Assembly (NCBI RefSeq): GCF_050632745.1
Contig: NZ_JBODSD010000002.1
Coordinates: 1-64,000, forward strand
Source of the DNA: Mumia sp050632745
GTDB taxonomy: Bacteria; Actinomycetota; Actinomycetes; Propionibacteriales; Nocardioidaceae
Direction of reading: 5' to 3'
DNA: 64,000 nt
Positions 52,701 through 60,492 of the stretch are shown piece after piece. The notes under the pieces were generated by a model that ran no database searches, had not been told where the DNA came from, and saw only the letters and a program-made list of their open reading frames with translations. The number at the start of each line of letters is the position of its first letter. The first letter of the stretch is position 1. Both the position numbers and the translations under genes were made by a program.

Positions 52701-53018
52701 TCAGATCACCTTCACCGTGTCGGGGGCCTTGCGGATGATGTCCTCGGTGGCGGTCTTGACCAGGAGCCACCGCTGGTGCTCGCCGACGGCGAGGGTGAGG
52801 TCGCCGTCGCGAGGGCCGATGAGCGACTGGATGTCGACGCTCTTCCCGTCGCTCGAGGGGACACCGGTGACGATGACGAAGTTGTCGACGGTCGGCGTGG
52901 TCGCAGGGTTGGTGGTGTGGAACACGCCGACCGCGGTGACGTCGGCAGCGGTGCCGTGCAGGATCGGCATGAGGTTCGAGACGTTCTCGGTCGCGGTAGA
53001 GGCGATGGTGACGGCCAC
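52701..53018 (-). CDS. Small phage structural-type protein, unknown function
   Basis: This 105-residue protein is rich in Thr, Val and Asp with a beta pattern (FVIVTGVPSSDGKSVDIQSL, GDLTLAVGEHQRWLLVKT), as in small virion or tail-tip proteins. GTG start. Its place just after the appendage genes suggests a tail accessory role (inference). Confidence 0.65.
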   Translation of the reverse strand: MAVTIASTATENVSNLMPILHGTAADVTAVGVFHTTNPATTPTVDNFVIVTGVPSSDGKSVDIQSLIGPRDGDLTLAVGEHQRWLLVKTATEDIIRKAPDTVKVI

Positions 53019-53029
53019 GGCGGTTCCTC

Positions 53030-53287
53030 TCAGATGCGGGTCGCGCCGGGCTGGCCGGCGATCGTGGTGGGTCCGGGTTGCCCGGCGATCGTGGTGGGAG
53101 CTGCCGCGCCGGCACCGCTGGTGAGCCCCGGCTCCCCGGCCGCGGCCGCGGATCGGGTGGGGCCGGTCTCAACGGTGATGTCGACGCGGTCGACGGGTTC
53201 GGGGCCGGGGTCCTCGTCGTCGTACACGCCCGGCCACGTCGTCGAGCTCGGGAATGTCGCCGGGCCGGGGTAGAGCTGGGCGGCCAT
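53030..53287 (-). CDS. Small Gly/Pro-rich phage protein with TIAGQPG repeats
   Basis: This 85-residue protein opens AAQLYPGPATFPSSTTWPGVYDDEDPG and ends in two copies of TTIAGQPG. It starts one base after the stop of the LamG-type fragment. Likely a tail-fibre accessory or linker protein; no family recognised. ATG 53287 is the only plausible start in phase with the upstream gene. Confidence 0.68.
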   Translation of the reverse strand: MAAQLYPGPATFPSSTTWPGVYDDEDPGPEPVDRVDITVETGPTRSAAAAGEPGLTSGAGAAAPTTIAGQPGPTTIAGQPGATRI

Positions 53288-53288
53288 G

Positions 53289-54101
53289 TCAGGCGACCGG
53301 GGTGTCGCGGTCGGTGATGACCTGGGCGGGGGTGATGACGCCGGAGTAGAGCCGTAGGTCGTCGACCAACATCGTGGACGAGGTGGAACCGAGCGCGATA
53401 TCGATGGCGTCGGTGCCGAGGAACGGGCCCGCGAACGAACCCGTGGCGACCTCGACGCCATCGAGGTAGAGGACGGTCTCGTCGGTGTCGGCGTCGTACG
53501 GTCCCGCCCAGTGGTGCCACGCGGACGGGGTCGGGTAGGTGACGGTGAGGTTGTGGTTCACGCTCGACGACCGCGCACGGACGCCGATGGTGCCGGTGGA
53601 GATGAGGCCCCAGCCGCCGGTGTCGAGGGCGTTGTTCTGGAACCGCAGCGGCCACGGGTTCGGCCCTGCCGGGTCGTCCTTGACCCAGCACGAGAACGAC
53701 CGCGAGTCGGTCTCGAACGGATCACACGCCGCGGCCGAGGCGACGACGCCGCCGCGGCACGCGTAGCCAGCGTCGCCGTGCCCGGTGCCCGACGCGGTGT
53801 ACGACGTCGAGGCCATGTGGCGGCCGTTGCCGGACTTGTCCTGCGCCGCGCCCGAGCCCTCGTTGAAGTTGTAGGCGGCGAGGAGCACCGCGCCGCCGCC
53901 TCCGCCGCCGGTGGTGGTGACGGTCAGCACCGACGACCAGGCGGACACGTTCCCGGCGTTGTCGCGGGAGCGGACGCGGACGTCGTGCTCGGTGCCGGCG
54001 GCCAGGCCGCTGATCGCCTTGCTGACCGTCGGGGCCGTGACGGGCGGCGTCAGGACGACCCCGTCCAGCTCGACGTCGTACTCCTTGATGCCGCTAGCCA
54101 T
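53289..54101 (-). CDS. Phage appendage protein: FN3 C-terminal half plus LamG lectin domain
   Basis: This 270-residue product begins with the second half of a fibronectin III domain (SGIKEYDVELDGVVLTPPV, ending SSVLTVTT), a Gly linker, then a LamG/concanavalin-type domain (LAAYNFNEGSGAAQDKSGNG, WHHWAGPYDADTDETVLYLDG, MLVDDLRLYSGVITPAQV). LamG domains bind glycans on the host surface. The first half of the FN3 domain is at the end of the upstream gene in another frame; the two overlap by 8 bases. The ATG has GGGAGG nine bases upstream, so it can also be translated alone. Confidence 0.8.
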   Translation of the reverse strand: MASGIKEYDVELDGVVLTPPVTAPTVSKAISGLAAGTEHDVRVRSRDNAGNVSAWSSVLTVTTTGGGGGGAVLLAAYNFNEGSGAAQDKSGNGRHMASTSYTASGTGHGDAGYACRGGVVASAAACDPFETDSRSFSCWVKDDPAGPNPWPLRFQNNALDTGGWGLISTGTIGVRARSSSVNHNLTVTYPTPSAWHHWAGPYDADTDETVLYLDGVEVATGSFAGPFLGTDAIDIALGSTSSTMLVDDLRLYSGVITPAQVITDRDTPVA

Positions 54102-55683
54102 CGGTGCTCGCCTCCCAGGTGGCGGTGAAGCCGGTGTCGGTGATCGCGGACGCCGCCAGCCCGGTGGGGACGGTCGGCGCGGTGGTGTCGTCGTCCGGGT
54201 CGGGGTCGGTCGACGGCGACCAGGTGACGGTGAACCCGTCGTCGGTGATGCTCGACGCGGCGAGCCCGGTCGGGACCGACGGCGCGGTGGTGTCGTCCGG
54301 CGCAGGCGGGGCGCCGATGCCGAGCTCGACCAACCCCTCGTCGGTGAGCAGCCACGGCGTCAATGGGGACCCGTCGGCGGCGAAGAACCCGGCGACCGGC
54401 GGGACCGCCGCGTCGATCGGCCTGCTCTGGTAGACGGCGCCGGCGCCGGTGGAGAGGAAGTTCGCGACGATCCGCAGGTCGTCCCACGCGCCGACTCCGG
54501 TGGTGGCCCCACCGCCGACGCGGATGGTCCGCAGGTCGGAGAAGACCGGGAGGTTCGTCAGCGGGTCGAGTCCGGCAGGCGGGGCCCCGGATCCGGAGTC
54601 GGAGCCGGGCCAGTCGGCCATCGGGAGGACCTGCAGGCCGCCGTTGTAGGCGACCAGCTGCACGTACGTCCACGAGCTGGTGGAGAGCTCGACGCCGGTC
54701 GACTCGTAGGTGAGTCCTGAGCCGTTGTCGCGGATCGCGGTCCAGCGGAGCCGGCCGCCGCCGAACGACTCGGCCTTGAGGCGGACGGTGCCGGTGCCGT
54801 CGAGGATCTCGAGCAGGGTGCCCGGGGTGGTGGTGGTGAGCTTGACGCGGCCGAGGATGCAGATCCGGTCGGTCGCGAACGGCGGCCCGGTCCAGGTCGC
54901 TGCCGGACCGGAGTTGGACGTCGGGGCGAGTGCCTGCCCGGACGCGCCGGCGACGTAGGAGGCGTTCGGGGTCGGGGTGAGGTGGCGTCGCGACGGGGAG
55001 GAGTCGAGGACCTTCCCGGATCCGGGGTGGGTCTCGTCGAGGCGGTACTCGCCGATGAGCCGCTCCCAGGCGGGCGTGGTCGCGAGCATGGTCAGCTCGT
55101 TGGGGAAGATCGGGTCGTTCCACAGCCGGACGTCGCGGATCAGCGCGCGGGCGGCCTCCGACCGGGACGCGGAGTAGCCGATCGTCAGTGAGGTCGCGAC
55201 CGAGTCGGCCCAGAACGCGCCGTCGACGCCGACCGTGGTCGAGGCGGCGAGGACGCCGTCGATCCAGATCCGGACGGGGCCGGTCGGGTTGGAGTTCTGC
55301 CAGGACGCGGCGATGTGATGCGGCTGGCCGTCGAGGATGTTGACGTTCGTGGTCAGGGTGACCGAGCCGACCTTGTAGGCCACGTGCCCGTCGGCGTCGG
55401 ACAGCCACAGGGTGAAGCCGCCCTTCTCGACCAGGGTGCGCGGCTGGATCGTGGCGTCGAGCGCGCGGACGGTGCACGAGACCCCGTGGCCGCCGGTGTT
55501 GATGTAGTAGTAGTTCCCGTCCGGGACGGTGATGGTCGCGCCGCCGGCGGTGCCGCACTGCAGCGCGGGCCCGTCGGCCGCCGTCACGAACCCCGCGCCC
55601 GAGCGCAGGTTTCCGGTGACGCCGGGGTAGCCCGACGTGCAGCGCAGGTCGGTTCGCAGCGGGAACGACAGCGGCATCGCCAT
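54094..55683 (-). CDS. Phage tail appendage protein with two LamG-type domains and FN3 start
   Basis: This 529-residue protein has two lectin-like beta-sandwich units (about 60-200 and 225-420; ILDGQPHHIAASWQNSNPTGPV and STSSWTYVQLVAYNGGLQVL mark their cores). Its end carries two copies of the beginning of an FN3 domain: DDTTAPSVPTGLAASSITDDG and DDTTAPTVPTGLAASAITDTG. The second copy stops at a TAG right after ATWEASTDG, where a domain would normally continue. It is probably a receptor-binding or fibre protein. Confidence 0.8.
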   Translation of the reverse strand: MAMPLSFPLRTDLRCTSGYPGVTGNLRSGAGFVTAADGPALQCGTAGGATITVPDGNYYYINTGGHGVSCTVRALDATIQPRTLVEKGGFTLWLSDADGHVAYKVGSVTLTTNVNILDGQPHHIAASWQNSNPTGPVRIWIDGVLAASTTVGVDGAFWADSVATSLTIGYSASRSEAARALIRDVRLWNDPIFPNELTMLATTPAWERLIGEYRLDETHPGSGKVLDSSPSRRHLTPTPNASYVAGASGQALAPTSNSGPAATWTGPPFATDRICILGRVKLTTTTPGTLLEILDGTGTVRLKAESFGGGRLRWTAIRDNGSGLTYESTGVELSTSSWTYVQLVAYNGGLQVLPMADWPGSDSGSGAPPAGLDPLTNLPVFSDLRTIRVGGGATTGVGAWDDLRIVANFLSTGAGAVYQSRPIDAAVPPVAGFFAADGSPLTPWLLTDEGLVELGIGAPPAPDDTTAPSVPTGLAASSITDDGFTVTWSPSTDPDPDDDTTAPTVPTGLAASAITDTGFTATWEASTDG

Positions 55684-55686
55684 CGG

Positions 55687-56199
55687 TCAGGCTCCCGTCG
55701 ACAGCCAGATGTCACCCAGCGCCATGTTCGTCGGCTGCGTCGCGCCGCCGTTCCACAGCACCCGCGTCGCCGACGGGCGCGGCTCGTCGCCGGTGACCAC
55801 GTCGACCCACGCGAGGCGTCCGTCGAGCGCCATGGCGAGGCCGGACACGTCGGCCTGGCTGTGGGTGTGCCCGACGTCGGACTTCCCGCCCAGCGCACTC
55901 GTCAGGCCGATCACCTCGGACTGGGCGTGACCGTGCCCGGTGTTCGACTTGCCCGCGAGTGCGGTATCGAGGCCGGTGACGTCGGCGGTCGCGTGCGTGT
56001 GGCCGGTGTTCGACTTCCCTGCGAGCGCCGTCGTCAGCCCGGTCACGTCCGACTGCGCGTGCGTGTGGCTGGCGTTCGCCTTGCCCGCGATCGCGTTGTC
56101 GTTGTCCTCGATGCCCTGCTCGATGCGGTTGAGCTCGGCGGCAGAGATCGGCGTCCCGCCGGCCTCCAGGTTCTGCCACGTCTTCTGTGCGAACGCCAC
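55687..56199 (-). CDS. Phage tail-fibre-like protein with four 22-residue GHTH repeats
   Basis: This 170-residue protein contains four consecutive 22-residue repeats from residue 39 to 126, each of the type GKSNTGHTHA-ADVTGL--ALA, as in phage tail fibres whose HxH motifs bind metal ions along a trimer axis. The N-terminal 38 residues (AAELNRIEQGIEDNDNAI) look like a coiled-coil adaptor; the C-terminus is beta-rich. GTG start. It lies upstream of the LamG-type appendage, its likely partner. Confidence 0.85.
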   Translation of the reverse strand: MAFAQKTWQNLEAGGTPISAAELNRIEQGIEDNDNAIAGKANASHTHAQSDVTGLTTALAGKSNTGHTHATADVTGLDTALAGKSNTGHGHAQSEVIGLTSALGGKSDVGHTHSQADVSGLAMALDGRLAWVDVVTGDEPRPSATRVLWNGGATQPTNMALGDIWLSTGA

Positions 56200-56202
56200 G
56201 GG

Positions 56203-56334
56203 TCACGCTCCTCGGTGTCGTCGGGGGAGGCGCACGAGCCGGTAGGCGCGCACGCAGAGGGTGATCAGCAGCGCCCAGCCGAGGAGGCAGACTGCGAGGA
56301 GCCCGCCCTCGGCCAGGCGCTGCGGGTGTGTCAT
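56203..56334 (-). CDS. Very small phage membrane protein
   Basis: This 43-residue protein has one membrane helix (GLLAVCLLGWALLITLCVRAY, about 10-30) and a basic C-terminal tail (RLVRLPRRHRGA). Its ATG overlaps the stop of the previous gene by 4 bases. Size and position next to the holin-like gene suggest a lysis accessory, but this is inferred from context. Confidence 0.7.
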   Translation of the reverse strand: MTHPQRLAEGGLLAVCLLGWALLITLCVRAYRLVRLPRRHRGA

Positions 56335-56462
56335 CGGCGACGCTCCTGCGCGTGCTCGTCCTCGCACACCGACGCGGCGAGCGCCGAGGTGTAGTCGCCG
56401 GTGCACACCGAGCACCGCCACAACGTCTGCGTGACCTCGGCCGGTCGTTCGGGCTCGGCCAT
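56331..56462 (-). CDS. Very small phage zinc-type protein
   Basis: This 43-residue protein has a CSVCTGDY motif and a later Cys-His pair (VCEDEH), enough for one zinc site. The ATG lies two bases after the upstream stop, and its own stop overlaps the next start by 4 bases, so it is part of a tightly packed run of tiny genes. Confidence 0.7.
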   Translation of the reverse strand: MAEPERPAEVTQTLWRCSVCTGDYTSALAASVCEDEHAQERRR

Positions 56463-56464
56463 GG

Positions 56465-56674
56465 TCAGCCGTCGATCCAGGCGATGGTCGTTGCGCCGCC
56501 GTGGCCGTGGACGTCCATCGCGTCCTGGATCGACGGCCACACGACCGTCGACGACTTCGGGCCGCGCCACCGGATCACGGCAGAGCCGTCGGAGAACATG
56601 ACGCCCTCCGCGACCGTGCCGATGCCGGAGACTCCGGAGACGTCTCGGGTGCGCTCGAGCGTGAAGCGACGCAC
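56465..56674 (-). CDS. Conserved small phage protein
   Basis: This 69-residue protein starts RRFTLERTRDVSGVSGIGTV and ends MDVHGHGGATTIAWIDG, a sequence type widely found in actinobacterial phages and prophages near lysis genes. The fold seems to be a small beta barrel. Function is unknown. Confidence 0.75.
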   Translation of the reverse strand: MRRFTLERTRDVSGVSGIGTVAEGVMFSDGSAVIRWRGPKSSTVVWPSIQDAMDVHGHGGATTIAWIDG

Positions 56675-56677
56675 GGC

Positions 56678-56812
56678 TCAGGCCTTCCAGCGCATCGCGT
56701 TGCCGCGGCGGTCGAAGCTGACCTTGCAGGGGCGGCAGATTCGCCACGGGCATGCGCGTCCCTTGCAGTGCCCCTTGTCGCCGGAGCCGCCGCACTTCGG
56801 GCAGGCGGTCAC
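56678..56812 (-). CDS. Very small phage zinc-finger protein
   Basis: This 44-residue protein has seven Cys arranged as CPKCGGSGDKGHCKGRACPW and CRPCKVSF, sufficient for two zinc knuckles of the DnaJ-like type. The GTG start overlaps the stop of the holin-like gene by 4 bases (GTGA). It may bind nucleic acid or stabilise a lysis partner; no function is known. Confidence 0.72.
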   Translation of the reverse strand: MTACPKCGGSGDKGHCKGRACPWRICRPCKVSFDRRGNAMRWKA

Positions 56813-57300
56813 TGGCCGTCGCCGTACGTCGGTGTGTACCGCGAACCGAGGAGGAGAGGCGACAGGATCGGCCACCGCTCCTCGAGCTCGCGCGCGAGCG
56901 CGTAGTAGCCGGCCGAGGTCAGGCCACCGATCGCGGTGATGAGGACGAGCTGCAGGTCGGTGCCGATGGTGACGCCGAGGGAGAGCAGCCAGGACGCCGC
57001 GGTCGAGACGAGGAGCGGCACGGTCGTGCGGATGATCGCAGGCAGGAGGTTGCTGACCGACGGGCCGCCGTACGTGGGCGCGGTCGGAGTGCCCAGCAGC
57101 CACGACAGGGACGGGACGCGGGTGGTGAGCCAGCGTGCGGCCAGGTAGTAGCCGAGCGCTGCGACGCCGCCGAGCAGCGATGCGAGCGCGAGCTGCCCGG
57201 ACGTCGACACGTCGATGCGGACCGCGGCGAGCAGGCCGACGAGCCACCCGACCGCGAGCGGCACGTAGGTGCGGATGAGGGAGGGGATCAGGTCGGACAC
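56809..57300 (-). CDS. Holin-like membrane protein made of two homologous halves
   Basis: This 163-residue protein consists of two copies of one unit: residues 2-79 (DLIPSLIRTYVPLAVGWLVG ... PTAPTYGG) and 82-162 (NLLPAIIRTTVPLLVSTAAS ... RYTPTYGDG). Each half has two membrane helices, a GGVAALGYY or GGLTSAGYY loop and an end motif PTYG. The gene follows the endolysin, the usual site of an actinophage holin. The duplication gives a four-helix protein. GTG start. Confidence 0.85.
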   Translation of the reverse strand: MSDLIPSLIRTYVPLAVGWLVGLLAAVRIDVSTSGQLALASLLGGVAALGYYLAARWLTTRVPSLSWLLGTPTAPTYGGPSVSNLLPAIIRTTVPLLVSTAASWLLSLGVTIGTDLQLVLITAIGGLTSAGYYALARELEERWPILSPLLLGSRYTPTYGDGQ

Positions 57301-57303
57301 GGG

Positions 57304-58062
57304 TCAGCCCTTCTTCTGGACGTTGGAGTTGCGCATCGGGATCCAGCGCTTGTTTCCGAACCGGGTGCGGTAGCGGCCGAACCAGACGCGGCGCTTCTCG
57401 TCCCAGTGCACGGCGGTGATGTTGACGGTCGCGCCGGCGCGCAGCGTCGACAGGACCTTCGCGTCGGCGTCGGGGCGGTCGCGGCGGTTGACCCGCTGCC
57501 GGGTCGTGTACTTGCCGAGCGCCGGGCGTGCGGGCTGCGCGGTCTCGGCCCTCGCCTGGTCGGCCAGCCACGGCACGAGCACGTCGCGGAACTGCTTGAT
57601 CCGCTTCGGCCCCGGGCAGGACTTCGCGACCGGCGTCCACTTCCCGGGGGCGCCGAACAGGACGTGGTAGCCGACTCCGGAGCCGTCCCACGTCTTCGGC
57701 ACCTGCAACGGGATGCCGTGCTGGCGGTGGGCCCACAGGATCGCCCGCTTGATCGTCGAGAGCTGCTTGGCGGTCCACTTCCCGCCGCCGAAGCCCTGCG
57801 TCTCGAAGGAGAGCGCGATCGGGTTCGCGAGGTAGTTCGCGTCGGCCTCGTAGTCGGTGTCGCGGTACTGCTCGAGCACGCCGTCGTTGCGGATGTGCCC
57901 GTGGGACTCGATGCCGTTGCCGCGCTGGTTGCGCGAGAACAGCCCGAACAGGCTGAACGCGTTCCCGGCGTCGACGTGGAGGATGAAGAGCCGGGGCTCG
58001 ATGCGGGGGTCGTTCGGGCCGGGCTTGATCAGCTTGTTCAGCGCGAACGGGATGACGGCCAT
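57304..58062 (-). CDS. Phage endolysin: N-acetylmuramoyl-L-alanine amidase with SH3-like domain
   Basis: This 252-residue enzyme has an amidase_2 fold. Zinc ligands are visible as His29 (LFILHVDAG), His133 (GVGYHVLFG) and Cys149 (KSCPG), and Glu87 (FETQGF) lies in the active-site zone. A C-terminal SH3-like cell wall binding domain follows at about 186-243 (RQRVNRRDRPDADAKVL ... KRWIPMRN). It cuts the amide bond between MurNAc and the stem peptide. It has no signal peptide, so it needs the holin. It lies between small membrane protein genes. Confidence 0.93.
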   Translation of the reverse strand: MAVIPFALNKLIKPGPNDPRIEPRLFILHVDAGNAFSLFGLFSRNQRGNGIESHGHIRNDGVLEQYRDTDYEADANYLANPIALSFETQGFGGGKWTAKQLSTIKRAILWAHRQHGIPLQVPKTWDGSGVGYHVLFGAPGKWTPVAKSCPGPKRIKQFRDVLVPWLADQARAETAQPARPALGKYTTRQRVNRRDRPDADAKVLSTLRAGATVNITAVHWDEKRRVWFGRYRTRFGNKRWIPMRNSNVQKKG

Positions 58063-58088
58063 GACGGGTGCCTCCTGGGCATGACGAA

Positions 58089-58109
58089 CACCCCGCGGTC
58101 GGCGGGGTG
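58089..58109 (-). terminator. Hairpin ahead of the endolysin gene
   Basis: CACCCCGC at 58089-58096 pairs perfectly with GCGGGGTG at 58102-58109 around GGTCG. It sits in the 60-base gap between the small membrane protein and the endolysin, where it could partly end the upstream transcript or delay lysis gene expression. Confidence 0.55.
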
Positions 58110-58122
58110 GTGGACGGGTTGG

Positions 58123-58431
58123 TCAGTCGACGGGAAGGTGCTTGCGGTCGTCGCGGCGCACGCGCCAGAGCACGTAGACCCGCGACCAGATCGCGACGGC
58201 GACTAGGCTGTAGCCGGTCACGCGCAGCGCCTCACGCCCCGGATAGTGGCGGCCGAGCCACAGGGTGAGGACGACCACCAGCGCGAAGACCACGAGAGCG
58301 CCGGCCATCGCCATCAGCGAGCGGCCGAACCAGGACCGCCACCACGGTTCGCGGGCGAACATCACGACGAACGCGACCGCGCCGACCGCGATCAGGAGGG
58401 ACAGGACGTTGATGATGAGCGGATCGTTCAT
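58123..58431 (-). CDS. Small phage membrane protein (holin candidate)
   Basis: This 102-residue protein has three hydrophobic helices (LIINVLSLLIAVGAVAFVVMF, then LMAMAGALVVFALVVVLTLWL and TGYSLVAVAIWSRVYVLW) and a basic tail (RVRRDDRKHLPVD). Its ATG overlaps the previous stop by 4 bases. It may be a holin or antiholin together with the duplicated protein downstream. Confidence 0.75.
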   Translation of the reverse strand: MNDPLIINVLSLLIAVGAVAFVVMFAREPWWRSWFGRSLMAMAGALVVFALVVVLTLWLGRHYPGREALRVTGYSLVAVAIWSRVYVLWRVRRDDRKHLPVD

Positions 58432-58625
58432 GCCCGTCCCTCTCGGATCTCGTAGAACAGCTCGGTGAGGTGGTTTCGCTCGCGGCGCCGGCGCGACCAC
58501 TCGGCGATCTCGCGTACCTCGGCCTCGCGGGCCATCGCTGCCGCGAGGCGTTCGGCGGCGGCGTCGCGGAAGCGGCGCGCGGTCCGCACCGGCTCGTCGT
58601 CGGGCTTCGACCAGGGCCACTTCAT
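58428..58625 (-). CDS. Small basic phage protein
   Basis: This 65-residue protein starts KWPWSKPDDEP and is a charged helical protein (RRFRDAAAERLAAAMAREAEVREIAEW). Proteins with this WPW opening are common beside actinophage lysis genes. Coupled to both neighbours by 4-base overlaps. No function known. Confidence 0.72.
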   Translation of the reverse strand: MKWPWSKPDDEPVRTARRFRDAAAERLAAAMAREAEVREIAEWSRRRRERNHLTELFYEIREGRA

Positions 58626-58891
58626 GACAGCTCCTTGTGGGGCTGCTCGGCCGCCTCGATGCGGGCCCGCTGCAGCCGGCCGACCTCGAGCAGCTCGGTG
58701 TTCTGCGTCTGCGCCAGCGTGTGCGCGGCCTGCTCCTTGAAGAAGGCGTCGCGCCAGTACGCGGTCTCGCTGACCTGTGCGTCGTAGACGTGTCTCACGA
58801 CGACCCAGCCCTTCATCAGTCCGAGGAAGACGAGGATGACGACGCCGACGAGTGGTCCGAACGTTGCGAGGGGCAGACCGTCGATCGTCAT
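58622..58891 (-). CDS. Small phage membrane-anchored protein
   Basis: This 89-residue protein has one N-terminal membrane helix (LATFGPLVGVVILVFLGLMKG, about 8-28) and a helical tail of about 55 residues with a coiled-coil look (FFKEQAAHTLAQTQNTELLEVGRLQRARIE). This resembles one-helix spanin or holin partner proteins. The stop overlaps the next gene's start by 4 bases. Confidence 0.75.
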   Translation of the reverse strand: MTIDGLPLATFGPLVGVVILVFLGLMKGWVVVRHVYDAQVSETAYWRDAFFKEQAAHTLAQTQNTELLEVGRLQRARIEAAEQPHKELS

Positions 58892-58910
58892 CAGCAGACC
58901 TCCGAGTCGG

Positions 58911-60491
58911 TCATGTGGGCAGCGCCCAGCGGTGAACCTTCTGCCCGGACAGGAGGTCGACGAAGGCGCGGGCCGGCGTGCCCAACGTCAGCGCGTTCGA
59001 CTGCCCGGCGGCATCGATGGAGACGTCGGTCTCGGTGACCCGGAGCGTCATGCCGAGGTCGGCGACCCGGGCAACCTCACCCGACCGCAGCGCGGCAGGG
59101 GCGAGCATGTTGCCGGTGACGAGGTCCTTGACCCGACGGGCGATCGTGACGTTGCCGGCCTGGGCGACGGCGTTGGAGTTCGCCAGGATCGCCTGAGCCG
59201 CCTTGACAGCGTTCGCGGCCGACCCCAGCCCGTCGGGGAGAGTCGCCGACGGCGCCGAGCGCTGGCGGCCGTCGAGTCGGGCCAGGACGACCGGGTCGGT
59301 GGTGACGACGGTGGTGGACTGCTTGCGGCCCTTCGCGTCGATGTAGAAGACGGTCACGCGGTCGCACAGGTCGGACTCGGTGCCGGGGAACTCGATGCCG
59401 TCGTCGGACCACAGCTCGTAGCGGGGCTTGGTCGGCCAGGGCACGAACCGGAACTGGTGACCGGTGTCGCTGGTGCTTCCGCCGATCCACCACATCATGT
59501 CGGGCTCGAACTCGGCGAGGTCGTCGAGCACACGCGCTGCCGTGGCCCCGTCGGTGTACACCAGCTGGTCGATCTGGAACGTGGAGGCGGCGATCTCGGC
59601 GGCCGCGGCGTCGACCGCGAGGAGCCCGCGCCCGACGAGGTCGGCGACCACGTCGGAGGCGAGGACGTAGCGGTTGGTGTTCCCGTTGACGACCGCGCCC
59701 ATGCGGTTCAACAGGAGGCCCTTGACGAGGGGGTTGTAGAACCCGCCCCATGCGTTCTCGCTGCCGACGTTGGTGGCGGGGCCCGTGCGCGACCAGATCA
59801 GGAACAGCGACGTCGGCGCGAACCCGAACGACGTGTTCGTCATCGACTGGGTCGCCGCGCCGGTGTTGGCGTTGCGGTCGTTGTTGTTGCCCACACCCGC
59901 GATGCGGAGCACGTAGTCGCCGCTCGTGAGACCCGCGCGCGACCCGAACGAGTAGGCGCCGAGGGTCTGCGCAGCGCCCTCGAGCGCCGTGTACTTCAGC
60001 CCCGCGAACTGGCCGGGCCCCACGGTCGTGCCCTGGTTGAACTGGATCACCGCGGCGTCGACACCGGTCTGCCCGGGCAGCGGCGAGACTCCGGCCGACG
60101 CCGACGACACCCGGCTCGCCGAGCCCGCGCCGTCCCACTCCTCCAGGTGCTCCTGCGAGGTGTCGATGAAGACCTGCAACCGGGAGACGTCCTCCCCGCG
60201 AGACACACCGCCCCGGAACGTGAGGTCGAACCCCTGGGCTCCGTCGTACGCCTTGCCGGGGTTGTCCGCGTACCCGGCTCCCCACAGCGGGTTCCCGTGA
60301 TCGTCGGAGACCCAGGCCCGCGACATCGGCCCGAGGTCGGGGAACGCGTCGTAGCCGGCGTTGAGCCGGAACGTGCACTGCACCTCGCCGCCCGGGGCCT
60401 GCGTCGTGAAGCCCAGCTTCCCCTCGACCAGATGCGTGACGTCGCGGTCGACGGTGGGCGTCTTGAGGCGGACCGCGACACCGTCCAGCAC
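58911..60491 (-). CDS. Phage minor tail protein
   Basis: This 526-residue protein opens with DRDVTHLVEGKLGFTTQAPGGEVQCTFRL, typical of the minor tail proteins encoded after the tape measure gene in actinophages. It continues with long beta-rich stretches and ends RVTETDVSIDAAGQSNALTLGTPARAF, similar to the end of a baseplate hub or tail-tip protein. GTG start two bases after the preceding stop. Confidence 0.83.
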   Translation of the reverse strand: MLDGVAVRLKTPTVDRDVTHLVEGKLGFTTQAPGGEVQCTFRLNAGYDAFPDLGPMSRAWVSDDHGNPLWGAGYADNPGKAYDGAQGFDLTFRGGVSRGEDVSRLQVFIDTSQEHLEEWDGAGSASRVSSASAGVSPLPGQTGVDAAVIQFNQGTTVGPGQFAGLKYTALEGAAQTLGAYSFGSRAGLTSGDYVLRIAGVGNNNDRNANTGAATQSMTNTSFGFAPTSLFLIWSRTGPATNVGSENAWGGFYNPLVKGLLLNRMGAVVNGNTNRYVLASDVVADLVGRGLLAVDAAAAEIAASTFQIDQLVYTDGATAARVLDDLAEFEPDMMWWIGGSTSDTGHQFRFVPWPTKPRYELWSDDGIEFPGTESDLCDRVTVFYIDAKGRKQSTTVVTTDPVVLARLDGRQRSAPSATLPDGLGSAANAVKAAQAILANSNAVAQAGNVTIARRVKDLVTGNMLAPAALRSGEVARVADLGMTLRVTETDVSIDAAGQSNALTLGTPARAFVDLLSGQKVHRWALPT

Positions 60492-60492
60492 C

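Noticed and set aside
56813..57778. Upstream extension of the 44-residue zinc-finger gene to a 366-codon frame
   Set aside because: The added part is antisense-frame shadow of the endolysin and holin genes; the GTGA overlap gives a natural start at 56812.
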